Below the pieces are notes generated by a model. The model was not told the origin of the DNA. It did not search any database and saw nothing but the letters and a program-made list of their open reading frames with translations. From Arthrobacter sp. B6 (GTDB lineage: Bacteria; Actinomycetota; Actinomycetes; Actinomycetales; Micrococcaceae), in contig NZ_KV467168.1 of NCBI RefSeq assembly GCF_001663775.1, positions 1,044,507 to 1,108,506 on the forward strand: DNA of 64,000 bases, in the 5' to 3' direction. Position numbers and translations under genes: made by a program. This document shows positions 1 through 8,633 of the stretch, piece after piece; within the stretch, counting starts at the first letter, position 1; each line of letters opens with the position of its first letter.

Positions 1-483
1 AGGACCTGCGCCATTCACCGTCGACGGCGACACCGCCCACACCTTGCCCGACACCGGATCCGTCACCGAAATCACCCCGGCACCAAAACTCACATCAGCC
101 GAACCCGGCAACTGCTTATCCCCACCCAGACGCATATTCGCAGGAGAAACCTGGTTCAACGTCGAACCCGTCTCATCATCCACAAACACATCCCCGGCAT
201 GCTGCAAAACGTCAAACGTCGTACTCGCCGGCGTCACCGCACCATCAAGAACCCGCGACGGATAATTCAACCGCCCCACAGCATTCTTCGACTTCGACAC
301 CACCCACACACCACCGTCGTTCAACTCCACCTCAGTGGTCTTAAACCCCGGATACAACACAGCACCCGTCACCAACACCACCACAGCAGCACCAAACGCC
401 GTCCCCGACAACAGACGTTTGTTGCGCTTCGTGAGTTTGTTGTGGCGCCTTTTCAGCCCAAGCTTCCCCAGCAGAGTTGTCAC
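1..483 (-). CDS. Ig-like/FN3 surface protein paralogue, N-terminal part (runs off the left edge)
   Basis: This is the 5' end of a gene that continues beyond position 1. I chose GTG at 483 because it opens a basic N-terminus (VTTLLGKLGLKRRHNK) followed by LLSGTAFGAAVVVLVTGAV, a single hydrophobic segment that would work as a signal anchor. A purine stretch (GAGGGAAAAG) lies about 12 nt upstream. After the membrane segment the protein is nearly identical to residues of the giant protein encoded just upstream (GTG at 6807), because positions 11-417 repeat 6335-6741 at 405 of 407 bases. The first 27 residues differ between the two. By analogy this is a type II membrane or surface-anchored protein with an extracytoplasmic propeller-like domain. 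Function is unknown; the rest of the protein is not visible, so full length and repeat content cannot be stated. Confidence 0.75.
   Translation of the reverse strand, partial: MTTLLGKLGLKRRHNKLTKRNKRLLSGTAFGAAVVVLVTGAVLYPGFKTTEVELNDGGVWVVSKSKNAVGRLNYPSRVLDGAVTPASTTFDVLQHAGDVFVDDETGSTLNQVSPANMRLGGDKQLPGSADVSFGAGVISVTDPVSGKVWAVSPSTVNGAGP
11..417. repeat. 407-bp direct duplicate, copy 1
   Basis: Positions 11-417 match 6335-6741 in the same orientation with only two mismatches that I found (43 and 129). Identity stops abruptly at both ends: the ten bases before position 11 and the bases after 417 do not match. The block encodes the membrane segment and first extracytoplasmic part of two neighbouring paralogues. 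Gene conversion or a recent partial duplication is inferred. Confidence 0.9.
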
Positions 484-507
484 AGCGTTACTTTTCCCTC
501 AATTTGT

Positions 508-548
508 GCCGGCCCCCAGGCCGGCCTGTCCAAAGACCCGGTACCGGG
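508..548. other. Two GC-rich palindromes in the gap between the paralogues
   Basis: GCCGGCC (508-514) pairs with GGCCGGC (519-525), and CCCGGTACCGGG (537-548) is a perfect palindrome. They sit between the stop of the giant gene (646) and the start of the edge gene (483). Read on the minus strand the second is followed by TCTTT, so it may be a weak terminator for the giant gene. No clear T-run follows the first. Confidence 0.35.
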
Positions 549-645
549 CTCTCTGTTCCCCGCGTCAGCCTACCCAACCCGCGCGAACGTCGCGATGGGG
601 AGACCTCCCCTTCAAACTGGCGTGCGCGACCTTCCGTCATCCCGG

Positions 646-3600
646 TCAGCACGGCGGTACTCCCGAGTTTCCGGGCTCCCCCAGGGTGGTGGATCCCGCC
701 ACCACGTAACGGCCCACATTCCGGGTTGAGCCCGCTTCGATCCTGTACCAGCTTCGGATTGGATCCGGCGTCCAGTGGTCGCTCTGGATGATGTAGCAGC
801 GGACAACAAGCCTGTCGGCGTCGGCGACGTAGAGCCACGGTTCCCGGTGGGCGTTGACGCCGTCGCAGTCGTAGTACGGCGCGGGCCTGTAGTTGGCCCC
901 ACCCAGAGTGTACGTACAGGACCGGACCAGGCCGGTTCCCGGGGTCAAGCGGGTTTCCCATTGGCCCTGCCTGCCGGAGGTGGCACTGGCGCTGACCTCG
1001 GCACTGGCCGTTCCCAGTGAGTTGAAGGTCTGGACCGTGATGGTCCGGGTCTGTTCCCAACCTCCGGTGTTGATGATGCGGCTGCCGGAGGGGCCAACGG
1101 TTTCCCAGCCGCCGGGGCTGATCCGGATTTTCGTCACCGCAACGTCATGGGTCGACGTGGACGGGGAGGACCAGCTCAGGGTGACGGTCTGGTCGTTCAG
1201 GGCACCGTTCCTGCCGCTGGCTGACGGGGTTCCCGGCGACCCGTACGGAGTGGCCGTGGCACGGGCGCTGGCATCGGAACTGGGTGCGACACTCGAATTC
1301 GCCACGACGGTGATATTAACGGCCGCGCCATTGGCAAAGCCGCCCACCGTTTGCCCCGGGGTTATCGGTCCACTGGTGCCGTTGCTGGCGTTGTAGCTGT
1401 AGCTGACTTCTTCCCTGGCAGAGCCGTTGCGTTCGGCCGCCGTCAGTTCCTTGAAGTTGATGGTGAGCTGCCGTCCGGCTCCATCGGTATTGGCCGGCGT
1501 GGCGCTGACACCCGAGACCGTGCTGAGTTTGCCCGTGGCACGGCGGGGTGCCGAGGGCTGGCTGACGGCGCCCTTTCCGGCCTTGTTTTCGGCCTGGATC
1601 GTGAAGCTATAGGCCGTTTCGGAATTGTCGGCCGTGAACGTCGCCGTCCGGACGGTACCGGCAACCGTCTGTGTCTGGGCGGCCCGCCCTCCCCCGCTCA
1701 TGGTGACGTAGTAGTTGCTGATGGGGTCGCCGTTGGTGTTTGGTTCGTTCCAGCTCACCCTCAACTGGTTTTGGGTGCCTACAGACGAAGCGACGGCGGA
1801 TGTCGGAGCCGCCGGCGCTGCAGGCACGCCGGCGGGGTTGTCCTCAACCGAGTAGGTGCCCCACTCCGAGGGACCAAGTTCATTGACGGCCTGGGCCCGG
1901 ACCTTGTACTTCACTCCATTCGTCAGCCCGGGCCAGGTGTAATTCAGCCCTGGCACTTCGTTCTTGACCGCGATGCCGTTTGACGGCGGCGGTGAGATCT
2001 CAAGGTTGTAGTGCTTGACAGCGGAGCCCTCGGTCTTGGCTGCCGGCCAGTTGATGACCATGTTTTTGTCCCCGGCCCTGACTTGCGGCGCCTCTGGCGG
2101 GGCGGGCTTCTCATCAGGCCGGATCTCGTTGGATTGTGCGGATTCCTGGGAAGTGCCCACCTCGTTGGTTGCGGAAACAGTGAAGACGTACTTCACGTCA
2201 TTCGTCAGCCCGGACAGCGTGCAGGTAGTGGTGGCGCACTTTTGTTCGAACCCGTTGTTTGACCGCACGGTGTACCCGGTGATGGCCGCGCCGTTGTCCG
2301 ACTGTGGAGCCCATTTGAGGACTGCGGTCCTGCTCCGGACGTCAGTGGCGGAGGGAGCCGACGGCGCATCGGGTGCGTCGCGGACGGTGAGCCGGATCCG
2401 GCCGGCGGTTTGCCGGGACACGTCGCCGGTCTTGTCCACCACGGTGTAGCGGACCACCATCACTCCTTTGAACCCCGAGGCGGGTGTAACTGTGACCGAA
2501 TCTCCTGCGAAAGTCGGCTGGCCCGCAGCGGACCCGGTTTCCACGGTGGCTGCCACGATTTTGAGCGCGGTATCGCTGAACGGGTTGACGTCGTTGGCCA
2601 GGACATTGACGGTTTCCGTCTTGCCTGCGTTGGCTTTATCCACCACATCGTCATTGGCGACAGGCATAGGCCGGTTGGAGGCGACGTGGCGTGCAGAGAT
2701 ACTGGCCCTGACGGCCGGTGACCGGCCGTCGGTGACGCGCACCGGGATGTTCCCCGTGAATCCTGCGGGGACCGTATTTTCGGCGGTGACCGTCAGGATG
2801 GTCCCGTTCAGGTTTGCCGAGAACCCGGCGGGAAGATCGCCGTCGAGCTCAAACTTCAGGTTGTCCTTGTCCTTCTCATCCACGTCTACAGCGAGGGGCC
2901 GCAGGTCCAGGGACGCAGTTTCGGCCTTCGGGACATCCAGGGATGCCCCGCTGAAGGTGGGCGGGTGGTTCGCATTGGGATCGGGAATAACGCGGGTCAT
3001 GATGACCAAGGTGGACTTCAGGCCCTCCGCGTCGTCAGGCCCCTTGCCGTCGGTAACTTCGAAGGTCAGCGAACCGGGACCCACGTAGTCTGCGTTGGCG
3101 GCGTACCGGAGCGCGGTCCCGTCACCGGCGATCACGCCTTCCGGGGATGCACCCTGGACCTTAACGGAATCCGCCACGGTGATGCGGGGACGCTTGCCCT
3201 CGCGGACCCGGACGTACTCGTTGAGGTCCAGCGTAGTTTCCTTGCCTGCCATCACTTCCACGGTGTCTGTCCGGGCCAGCGTGGGGTATTGGGCTCCTTG
3301 GCCCGGGATCCACATCACGGCGGTCGAGGCCAGTCCGTCGGCGTCAGTGACCGTGTACGGGATAATCTGGTCCTGCGGCGTGAGCGTCACCACAACGTTT
3401 CCTGAGCCGCCATCGCGGGCGTTGGGGTTGCCGTCGGGCAGGGTGATCTTCAGCTCTTCGGCCACACCGTCCGGGTCGGAATCGTTTTTCAGGACCGGAA
3501 CGTCCACCGCAGTCTTACCCAGTGTCTCGGCAAGGGTGACCCTGTCGTCCTTGGCAATGGGGCGCTGGAGGGGGGCGTCCGGGCTGACCCGGATGCGGAT

Positions 3601-6600
3601 GACGGCAGTGCCCTGGGCTTCCTTATTGTCCTGGATCGAGTACCGGATGCTCTCATTGCCGGTTGTTGCCGGAGCAGTGAAGCGGACCTTGGAGGTGTTG
3701 GTGGCCTCAACCTGGAGGTCCGGCTTCGCTTCAAAAGAGCCGGACAGCAGGAATATCGCGTCGCCGTCCGGATCGGAGTCGTTGGACAGTGCCTCGACAG
3801 CCACATTTCGTCCGGGCCTGATGTCCACGGCGTCATCAATGGCAATGGGCTTCTGGTTATTGGGTTCAGGCCGGGCAATGCCCACAATGACCGTTCCGGT
3901 GTTCTCCGCCCCGATCCGGTCACGGACGCGGTACGTGAACGTGTCTGTTCCCGCTGCGTTGCCGGCGGCAGTGAACTCAAGGTATCCGTCTTTGACCACC
4001 GCAGTGCCCATGCCGGGCGCCTTGTCGATGCCAAGAAGCTGGACGGAATCGCCGTTGGTGTCGATGCCGTCCAGGGGCACGGGGATCTTCACCACCATTC
4101 CGGCTACAACCCGGGCGGTAAGGTTCCGCGGTTCCGGCCTGGAGTTGCGCTCGTCATCACGTGCCTGGATCCGGATGGTGACCTGCTGGGAGTCCACCTG
4201 GCCGGACTCGTTCCGGACCTTGTAGATGGCGTACACGGTTTTTGGCTCCGGGCCAGCGACGAACCGCAGGTAGTCCCCGGAAACGAAGATCCGTCCGTCG
4301 GCAGCGTCCGGCTGCTGGGCGAGCTCCGGAACGAGGGTGAGCTTGCGGCCGTTGGGGTCTGTGTCGTTGGCCAGCACCGGAATGCTGACCACGTCGTTGG
4401 TCCGGACGGTGGCTTCGTCCGGTTTGGCTTGGGGCGCTTCGAGCTTCGTGGGCGCGGGGACCACCAAGACGGAAATCTCGCCGGTCGTGGAGGATCGGCC
4501 GTTGGAGACCGTGTATTTGATGCTCAGCTGGCCCTGGGCCCGAATATCCGTGATCCTGACCACAGAGTGGTCCAGCACGGCCACACTGACCGGCAGATCG
4601 GCGTCGGCGGTCACGGACTGCACTACCAGGACCCCGCCTGAAGGATCAGAGTCGTTGCCCAGGACGTCCACCAGGACGTCGCCGCCCGTGGGCAGCAGGG
4701 CAATATCGCGCACGGCAACCGGCGCGCCCTCGTGGTCTCCTGGGACTATGTCAACGCGCACCAGCTGCTGGGCACTGGCAGGGCCGTTGGTCACGAGATA
4801 GGAAACGTAGTGGGCGCCCAGGGAGCTGGAATTGAAGGTAAAGGTCTGTTGGTCGGCATTGAGCGTGGCCGTCGACTGGGGATCAGCAGTCGCCTGGGCA
4901 AGCCTCAGCACTCCGCCCTGCGGGTCGGAATCGTTCTTCAGCGGCGTGATAACAGTGTCCGCGCCGGCGACGGCCACGACGTGGTCGGCGTTGGCGATGG
5001 GCGGGAGCGCTCCCGGCAGGCGGACGTCGACGGTGATCTTTCCTTCGGCAGTTGCTTGGCCGTCCGAGACTGTGATGGTCAGGACTTTGCGGCCCGGTGC
5101 GGTGCCGGAGTCCTGGAAGGTGAGCTGCCCGTCGGGCCTGATCCTCACCTGGTCCTGGGGATCGGTGCTGCTGGCGGACACAGCGAAGAGGTCGTCGCCG
5201 TCCGGGTCGATCCAGTCGGTGAGGATGTTCTGGGTGATGCTTTTGCCGGCCTGCAGCACAAGCGTGCTGTTGCGGTTCGGCTTCTGCCGCGGCGCTGAGT
5301 TTTCCCCGGGCGGCACGATGTTCAAGGCGACGTCGGCGGTTGCAGACAGTCCGCGGCCATCGTCCACGGTGTATTTGAACGTTTCGCTGCCGGCCTTGTC
5401 GGCTGGCACGGTGACCTGGAAGCCTGTGGAACCGTAAATGGGCGAAACCGACCCGGATTTCAGGGCATCCGGTGTACGGACGGTGAGGATGTCGCCGTCG
5501 GGATCGGTGTCGTTGTCCAGCACTGGGAGGACGGTGGTTTTGCCGGCGCGGACGCCGAAGGAATCCGGATTGGCCACCGGTGCGCTGTTGGGCTTGGTGC
5601 GGTCCGGCAGGACTGTCTGCTGGACCTCGTCTGCTGAGTCCTTGTCGGCGTCGTCCGATGTCTCCTTCGGCGGGATGACGTCGTCCCAGTTGTTCACGAG
5701 CTGCATGTTCTGGTTCACCAGCCACACATTCCCGGAATTCACATCATTCAAAACCACCAGGGCCCGGTTCACCCGGAAAACATACGACGGCGACGCACTC
5801 GCCTTGGGCACCTCAACGTTCCTGTCATCAGCATCATTAACACAGTCACGGACATACTTGTTCGCCCCCGACCACGCCGCATGCACACACCCGCCCAGCT
5901 GCACCGGCGCCGCCGGCACACCCTCACCATCAAAGCCCACCGTCTTCGCCGTGGAACCATCCAACGGCTGCTTCAACAACACCTTCTGCGTCGAAATCGC
6001 CACAAAATCACTGCCCGGACCACCCTGCTGCAACTTCGCATCCCGCGCATTCTCCAGCTGCAGCCGCCTCCCGCCCGGCAAAAACAGCTTCCCCGCCGCA
6101 GCATCCAAAACCACCGGCCGGTCCCCCACCACCGTGATCTGCAAATCCCCCGAACCCTTCAGCTCACCCCACACACCGGACTCCGACGACACCACCACAC
6201 CATTCGCATCCACGGCTGTCACCGACACCGCACCCGTCTTCGGGTCCGCCGAATAAATCCGGTCATCAGCACCCACCGCCGACACCAAACCCTCAGAGCC
6301 CACCAGCACCGGCTCAGACGCTTCCTCATCAAAGCCATTCACCGTCGACGGCGACACCGCCCACACGTTGCCCGACACCGGATCCGTCACCGAAATCACC
6401 CCGGCACCAAAACTCACATCAGCCGAACCCGGCAACTGCTTATCCCCACCCAAACGCATATTCGCAGGAGAAACCTGGTTCAACGTCGAACCCGTCTCAT
6501 CATCCACAAACACATCCCCGGCATGCTGCAAAACGTCAAACGTCGTACTCGCCGGCGTCACCGCACCATCAAGAACCCGCGACGGATAATTCAACCGCCC

Positions 6601-6807
6601 CACAGCATTCTTCGACTTCGACACCACCCACACACCACCGTCGTTCAACTCCACCTCAGTGGTCTTAAACCCCGGATACAACACAGCACCCGTCACCAAC
6701 ACCACCACAGCAGCACCAAACGCCGTCCCCGACAACAGACGCCGCGAACGGATGCGCTCTCCGGTGGTGGGTGTTCCTTGCGCACGCGCAAGTCTGCCAA
6801 GATTCAC
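646..6807 (-). CDS. Giant Ig-like (cadherin-type) and fibronectin type III repeat surface protein
   Basis: The product is 2053 residues. GTG at 6807 is preferred over an in-frame start 21 codons upstream because it gives a short basic N-terminus like that of the edge paralogue. Residues about 24-46 form one membrane segment (LLSGTAFGAAVVVLVTGAV). A propeller-like region follows (DGGVWVVSKSKNAVGRL). From about residue 415 to 1450 there are roughly ten cadherin-like/Big_9-type repeats marked by NDTDPDGD, NDSDPQGG, NDSDPSGG and similar. From about 1480 come at least three FN3 domains, and the last 90 residues contain four cysteines. This looks like a membrane-anchored extracellular stalk or adhesin. 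In Micrococcaceae such proteins commonly neighbour MoxR/DUF58/transglutaminase/kinase genes, which would lie left of the window. The first third uses many T/G-ending codons, unlike the C-ending codons of the remainder, suggesting a mosaic gene. Confidence 0.85.
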   Translation of the reverse strand: MNLGRLARAQGTPTTGERIRSRRLLSGTAFGAAVVVLVTGAVLYPGFKTTEVELNDGGVWVVSKSKNAVGRLNYPSRVLDGAVTPASTTFDVLQHAGDVFVDDETGSTLNQVSPANMRLGGDKQLPGSADVSFGAGVISVTDPVSGNVWAVSPSTVNGFDEEASEPVLVGSEGLVSAVGADDRIYSADPKTGAVSVTAVDANGVVVSSESGVWGELKGSGDLQITVVGDRPVVLDAAAGKLFLPGGRRLQLENARDAKLQQGGPGSDFVAISTQKVLLKQPLDGSTAKTVGFDGEGVPAAPVQLGGCVHAAWSGANKYVRDCVNDADDRNVEVPKASASPSYVFRVNRALVVLNDVNSGNVWLVNQNMQLVNNWDDVIPPKETSDDADKDSADEVQQTVLPDRTKPNSAPVANPDSFGVRAGKTTVLPVLDNDTDPDGDILTVRTPDALKSGSVSPIYGSTGFQVTVPADKAGSETFKYTVDDGRGLSATADVALNIVPPGENSAPRQKPNRNSTLVLQAGKSITQNILTDWIDPDGDDLFAVSASSTDPQDQVRIRPDGQLTFQDSGTAPGRKVLTITVSDGQATAEGKITVDVRLPGALPPIANADHVVAVAGADTVITPLKNDSDPQGGVLRLAQATADPQSTATLNADQQTFTFNSSSLGAHYVSYLVTNGPASAQQLVRVDIVPGDHEGAPVAVRDIALLPTGGDVLVDVLGNDSDPSGGVLVVQSVTADADLPVSVAVLDHSVVRITDIRAQGQLSIKYTVSNGRSSTTGEISVLVVPAPTKLEAPQAKPDEATVRTNDVVSIPVLANDTDPNGRKLTLVPELAQQPDAADGRIFVSGDYLRFVAGPEPKTVYAIYKVRNESGQVDSQQVTIRIQARDDERNSRPEPRNLTARVVAGMVVKIPVPLDGIDTNGDSVQLLGIDKAPGMGTAVVKDGYLEFTAAGNAAGTDTFTYRVRDRIGAENTGTVIVGIARPEPNNQKPIAIDDAVDIRPGRNVAVEALSNDSDPDGDAIFLLSGSFEAKPDLQVEATNTSKVRFTAPATTGNESIRYSIQDNKEAQGTAVIRIRVSPDAPLQRPIAKDDRVTLAETLGKTAVDVPVLKNDSDPDGVAEELKITLPDGNPNARDGGSGNVVVTLTPQDQIIPYTVTDADGLASTAVMWIPGQGAQYPTLARTDTVEVMAGKETTLDLNEYVRVREGKRPRITVADSVKVQGASPEGVIAGDGTALRYAANADYVGPGSLTFEVTDGKGPDDAEGLKSTLVIMTRVIPDPNANHPPTFSGASLDVPKAETASLDLRPLAVDVDEKDKDNLKFELDGDLPAGFSANLNGTILTVTAENTVPAGFTGNIPVRVTDGRSPAVRASISARHVASNRPMPVANDDVVDKANAGKTETVNVLANDVNPFSDTALKIVAATVETGSAAGQPTFAGDSVTVTPASGFKGVMVVRYTVVDKTGDVSRQTAGRIRLTVRDAPDAPSAPSATDVRSRTAVLKWAPQSDNGAAITGYTVRSNNGFEQKCATTTCTLSGLTNDVKYVFTVSATNEVGTSQESAQSNEIRPDEKPAPPEAPQVRAGDKNMVINWPAAKTEGSAVKHYNLEISPPPSNGIAVKNEVPGLNYTWPGLTNGVKYKVRAQAVNELGPSEWGTYSVEDNPAGVPAAPAAPTSAVASSVGTQNQLRVSWNEPNTNGDPISNYYVTMSGGGRAAQTQTVAGTVRTATFTADNSETAYSFTIQAENKAGKGAVSQPSAPRRATGKLSTVSGVSATPANTDGAGRQLTINFKELTAAERNGSAREEVSYSYNASNGTSGPITPGQTVGGFANGAAVNITVVANSSVAPSSDASARATATPYGSPGTPSASGRNGALNDQTVTLSWSSPSTSTHDVAVTKIRISPGGWETVGPSGSRIINTGGWEQTRTITVQTFNSLGTASAEVSASATSGRQGQWETRLTPGTGLVRSCTYTLGGANYRPAPYYDCDGVNAHREPWLYVADADRLVVRCYIIQSDHWTPDPIRSWYRIEAGSTRNVGRYVVAGSTTLGEPGNSGVPPC
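6335..6741. repeat. 407-bp direct duplicate, copy 2
   Basis: Same block as 11-417 (405 of 407 identical). Here it lies inside the giant surface-protein gene, covering the membrane segment and the start of the extracytoplasmic domain. Confidence 0.9.
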
Positions 6808-6928
6808 GGTTGTATTTCCCCCAGGTAAGACTCCGGCAGGGCCGGTCTCCGGCCAGCTATCGCCGGGCATTCACGACTATATCGCGATCCGCCATCAAAT
6901 GGATAAAGTCGTTTCGCTGCGTCTCCGC

Positions 6929-8044
6929 CTAGTCCAGGACCAGGCCTTTACCCAGACCCCTGGCCAGGCGGACCGGGTGGATTTCCCCGAAGCCACGGAC
7001 ATTTTCCGCAGGCTGCGGGAGCAGGATAAACCGCTCATCCTGGTCCAGCGCCGACGCCGTCATGGAATCCACCAGCACCGTGCCCGGGTCCGCCAGTGTG
7101 GTGAGCCGTGCGGCAAGGTTCACCGTGGGGCCATAAATGTCGCCGAGCCGGGACAGGATCCGGCCCCAAACCATCGCCACGCGGGCTTCGGGCAGGATCT
7201 CGTCTTCGGTGAAAGCCTGGGCCAGGGCAAGTGAGATTTCGGCTCCGGCCGCCGGAGTCTCTGCAATATAGAGGACTTCGTCGCCGACAGTTTTGACCAG
7301 GCGGCCACCACCTACGGAGATGATCTCGGCGCATTTGTTCTCGAAGCGCTGGACCAGCCGGGCGAGGGTCTTCTCATTCATCCGCCGTGACAGGCTTGTG
7401 TAAGACACCAGGTCAGCAAATCCGACGGCGCGCGCCAACGGCAGCGGCGCGTCATCCTCGTCGCCTTCGCGGCCCTCTTCGCTGGCTTGGAGCCCCGCTT
7501 CCGCCCGCACGGCCAGCCGCTGGACACCGGCGTTGAGCTGCCGCCGCCAACTGTAAACCAGCATCTCTTCAAGGGCGTCCACCAGGGCCGGGAGTTCATT
7601 CACCAGTCTTTTGCGCGCGACCGCGTCCGTGACGCCCTGCTCGTGGACCATGTCCTCAACCAGGGCCTCTATTTGCCAGACAACCATCCGGTCGGTCATC
7701 TGTCCGATGGCACGGGTCACGGAGATCGCGGCTTCCTCGGTCAGCTTGCCGGTGCGGACAAGGTCCACCACCGTGGACAGGGCGGCCTGGTCGCGTTCAG
7801 TGAAGGCAACGTCCTCGTCGCCGAAATTCGGGAATCCGAGGGCACGCCACAGCTTGCGCGCCGAGAGAAGGGACAGTCCGGCGCCCGCTGCGATCTCGCG
7901 GCGCCTGAGTTTCCGTTCGCCGCCCAGGAGCCGGGCTTCGAGTGCTTTCGCGGCCAGCCGCTCAGCGGAAAGCGTTCCGGTGGGAGGGTGGACGGTGCCG
8001 GGCTCCGCCGGGGCCGGTTGCCCGTGCTGCTCGTCATCGTTCAT
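6929..8044 (-). CDS. Class III adenylate/guanylate cyclase with N-terminal regulatory domain (Rv1264-like)
   Basis: A 371-residue soluble protein. ATG at 8044 is chosen because AAGG lies 8 nt upstream; GTG at 8053 is an alternative. The C-terminal half is a class III cyclase catalytic domain: VGFADLVSYT near residue 208 (first metal Asp), GGRLVKTVGDEVLY (substrate-specifying Lys and second metal Asp), GDIYGPTVNLAARLT (Asp, plus the transition-state Asn and Arg). All key residues are present, so an active cAMP-forming enzyme is expected. The alpha-helical N-terminal half, with the layout of the pH-responsive mycobacterial Rv1264, is probably autoinhibitory. It overlaps the PH-domain gene upstream by 11 bp, indicating co-translation, and lies 121 bp upstream of the giant surface protein. 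ATP rather than GTP specificity is inferred from the Lys/Asp pair. Confidence 0.88.
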   Translation of the reverse strand: MNDDEQHGQPAPAEPGTVHPPTGTLSAERLAAKALEARLLGGERKLRRREIAAGAGLSLLSARKLWRALGFPNFGDEDVAFTERDQAALSTVVDLVRTGKLTEEAAISVTRAIGQMTDRMVVWQIEALVEDMVHEQGVTDAVARKRLVNELPALVDALEEMLVYSWRRQLNAGVQRLAVRAEAGLQASEEGREGDEDDAPLPLARAVGFADLVSYTSLSRRMNEKTLARLVQRFENKCAEIISVGGGRLVKTVGDEVLYIAETPAAGAEISLALAQAFTEDEILPEARVAMVWGRILSRLGDIYGPTVNLAARLTTLADPGTVLVDSMTASALDQDERFILLPQPAENVRGFGEIHPVRLARGLGKGLVLD

Positions 8045-8633
8045 CTGTTCCACCTTCTCTCAACTCCCATGGCAGCGTGCCCTGTGAATGGTCCCCAACA
8101 TCTCCTGCCCCGTATGCCACATCGCCCGGCAGTTCGTCGATGGCGTCCAGGATGAAGTCCCGGAAGCGAACGGCTTCCGGCACATCAACAAACGTGACAG
8201 CCCCCTGATACCCGGTTTCCAAGGATATATTCCCCGATCGCAATATGCGCTGGCCCATGGACTGGGTGAGCAACAGATTGCGGACGGCCGCCAGGTTCAC
8301 CTGCTGGTCCCGCCGTTTCAGCATGCCGTATCTGGCAACTATCCTGCGGCTGGTCAGAGTGTAGCGGGTACCCTGCCATTTCAGCAGGCGAGGGAGGCAG
8401 TATGCCAACCATATCCATGCGACGCCAAGGATGCATCCCGTGACCAGCCAGGGGGACCATTCCGAAGTAAGTGCTGGGACCAGCCGTTCCGCTTCGCCCC
8501 GGCTGATCCAGGCGCTGGCGAACGCGGCTGCCGCGGGAGCGGCGATAAAAGCTGCGGCGGGAGCGGTCAGCTTCCTCGGCTGCGGGCGCGTGGTGACTAT
8601 CACTTGCTCGCCCGGCACGAGGTCTCTACGCAT
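8034..8633 (-). CDS. PH domain-containing membrane protein (bacterial PH)
   Basis: A 199-residue protein starting at ATG 8633 (MRRDLVPGEQVIVTTRPQ), which overlaps the 3' end of birA by 8 bp and so gives a tightly coupled operon; longer readings would run far into birA. Two hydrophobic segments follow (about residues 24-43 and 62-82). The rest is a bacterial PH-like domain with the family's typical sequence (GTRYTLTSRRIVARYGMLKRR). Members are membrane-associated, and their exact role is not known. Downstream it overlaps the cyclase gene by 11 bp. The order birA - PH protein - cyclase on the minus strand suggests one transcript from the birA promoter. Confidence 0.8.
   Translation of the reverse strand: MRRDLVPGEQVIVTTRPQPRKLTAPAAAFIAAPAAAAFASAWISRGEAERLVPALTSEWSPWLVTGCILGVAWIWLAYCLPRLLKWQGTRYTLTSRRIVARYGMLKRRDQQVNLAAVRNLLLTQSMGQRILRSGNISLETGYQGAVTFVDVPEAVRFRDFILDAIDELPGDVAYGAGDVGDHSQGTLPWELREGGTDER

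Noticed and set aside
1351..4225. Several plus-strand frames opposite the giant surface protein
   Set aside because: Composition follows the complementary strand of Ig/FN3 repeats, and none has a ribosome-binding site.
6808..6870. Start of the giant surface protein at 6870
   Set aside because: It would add 21 residues (MPGDSWPETGPAG onward) that are absent from the edge paralogue and place the membrane anchor unusually far in. GTG 6807 gives the same layout as the paralogue.
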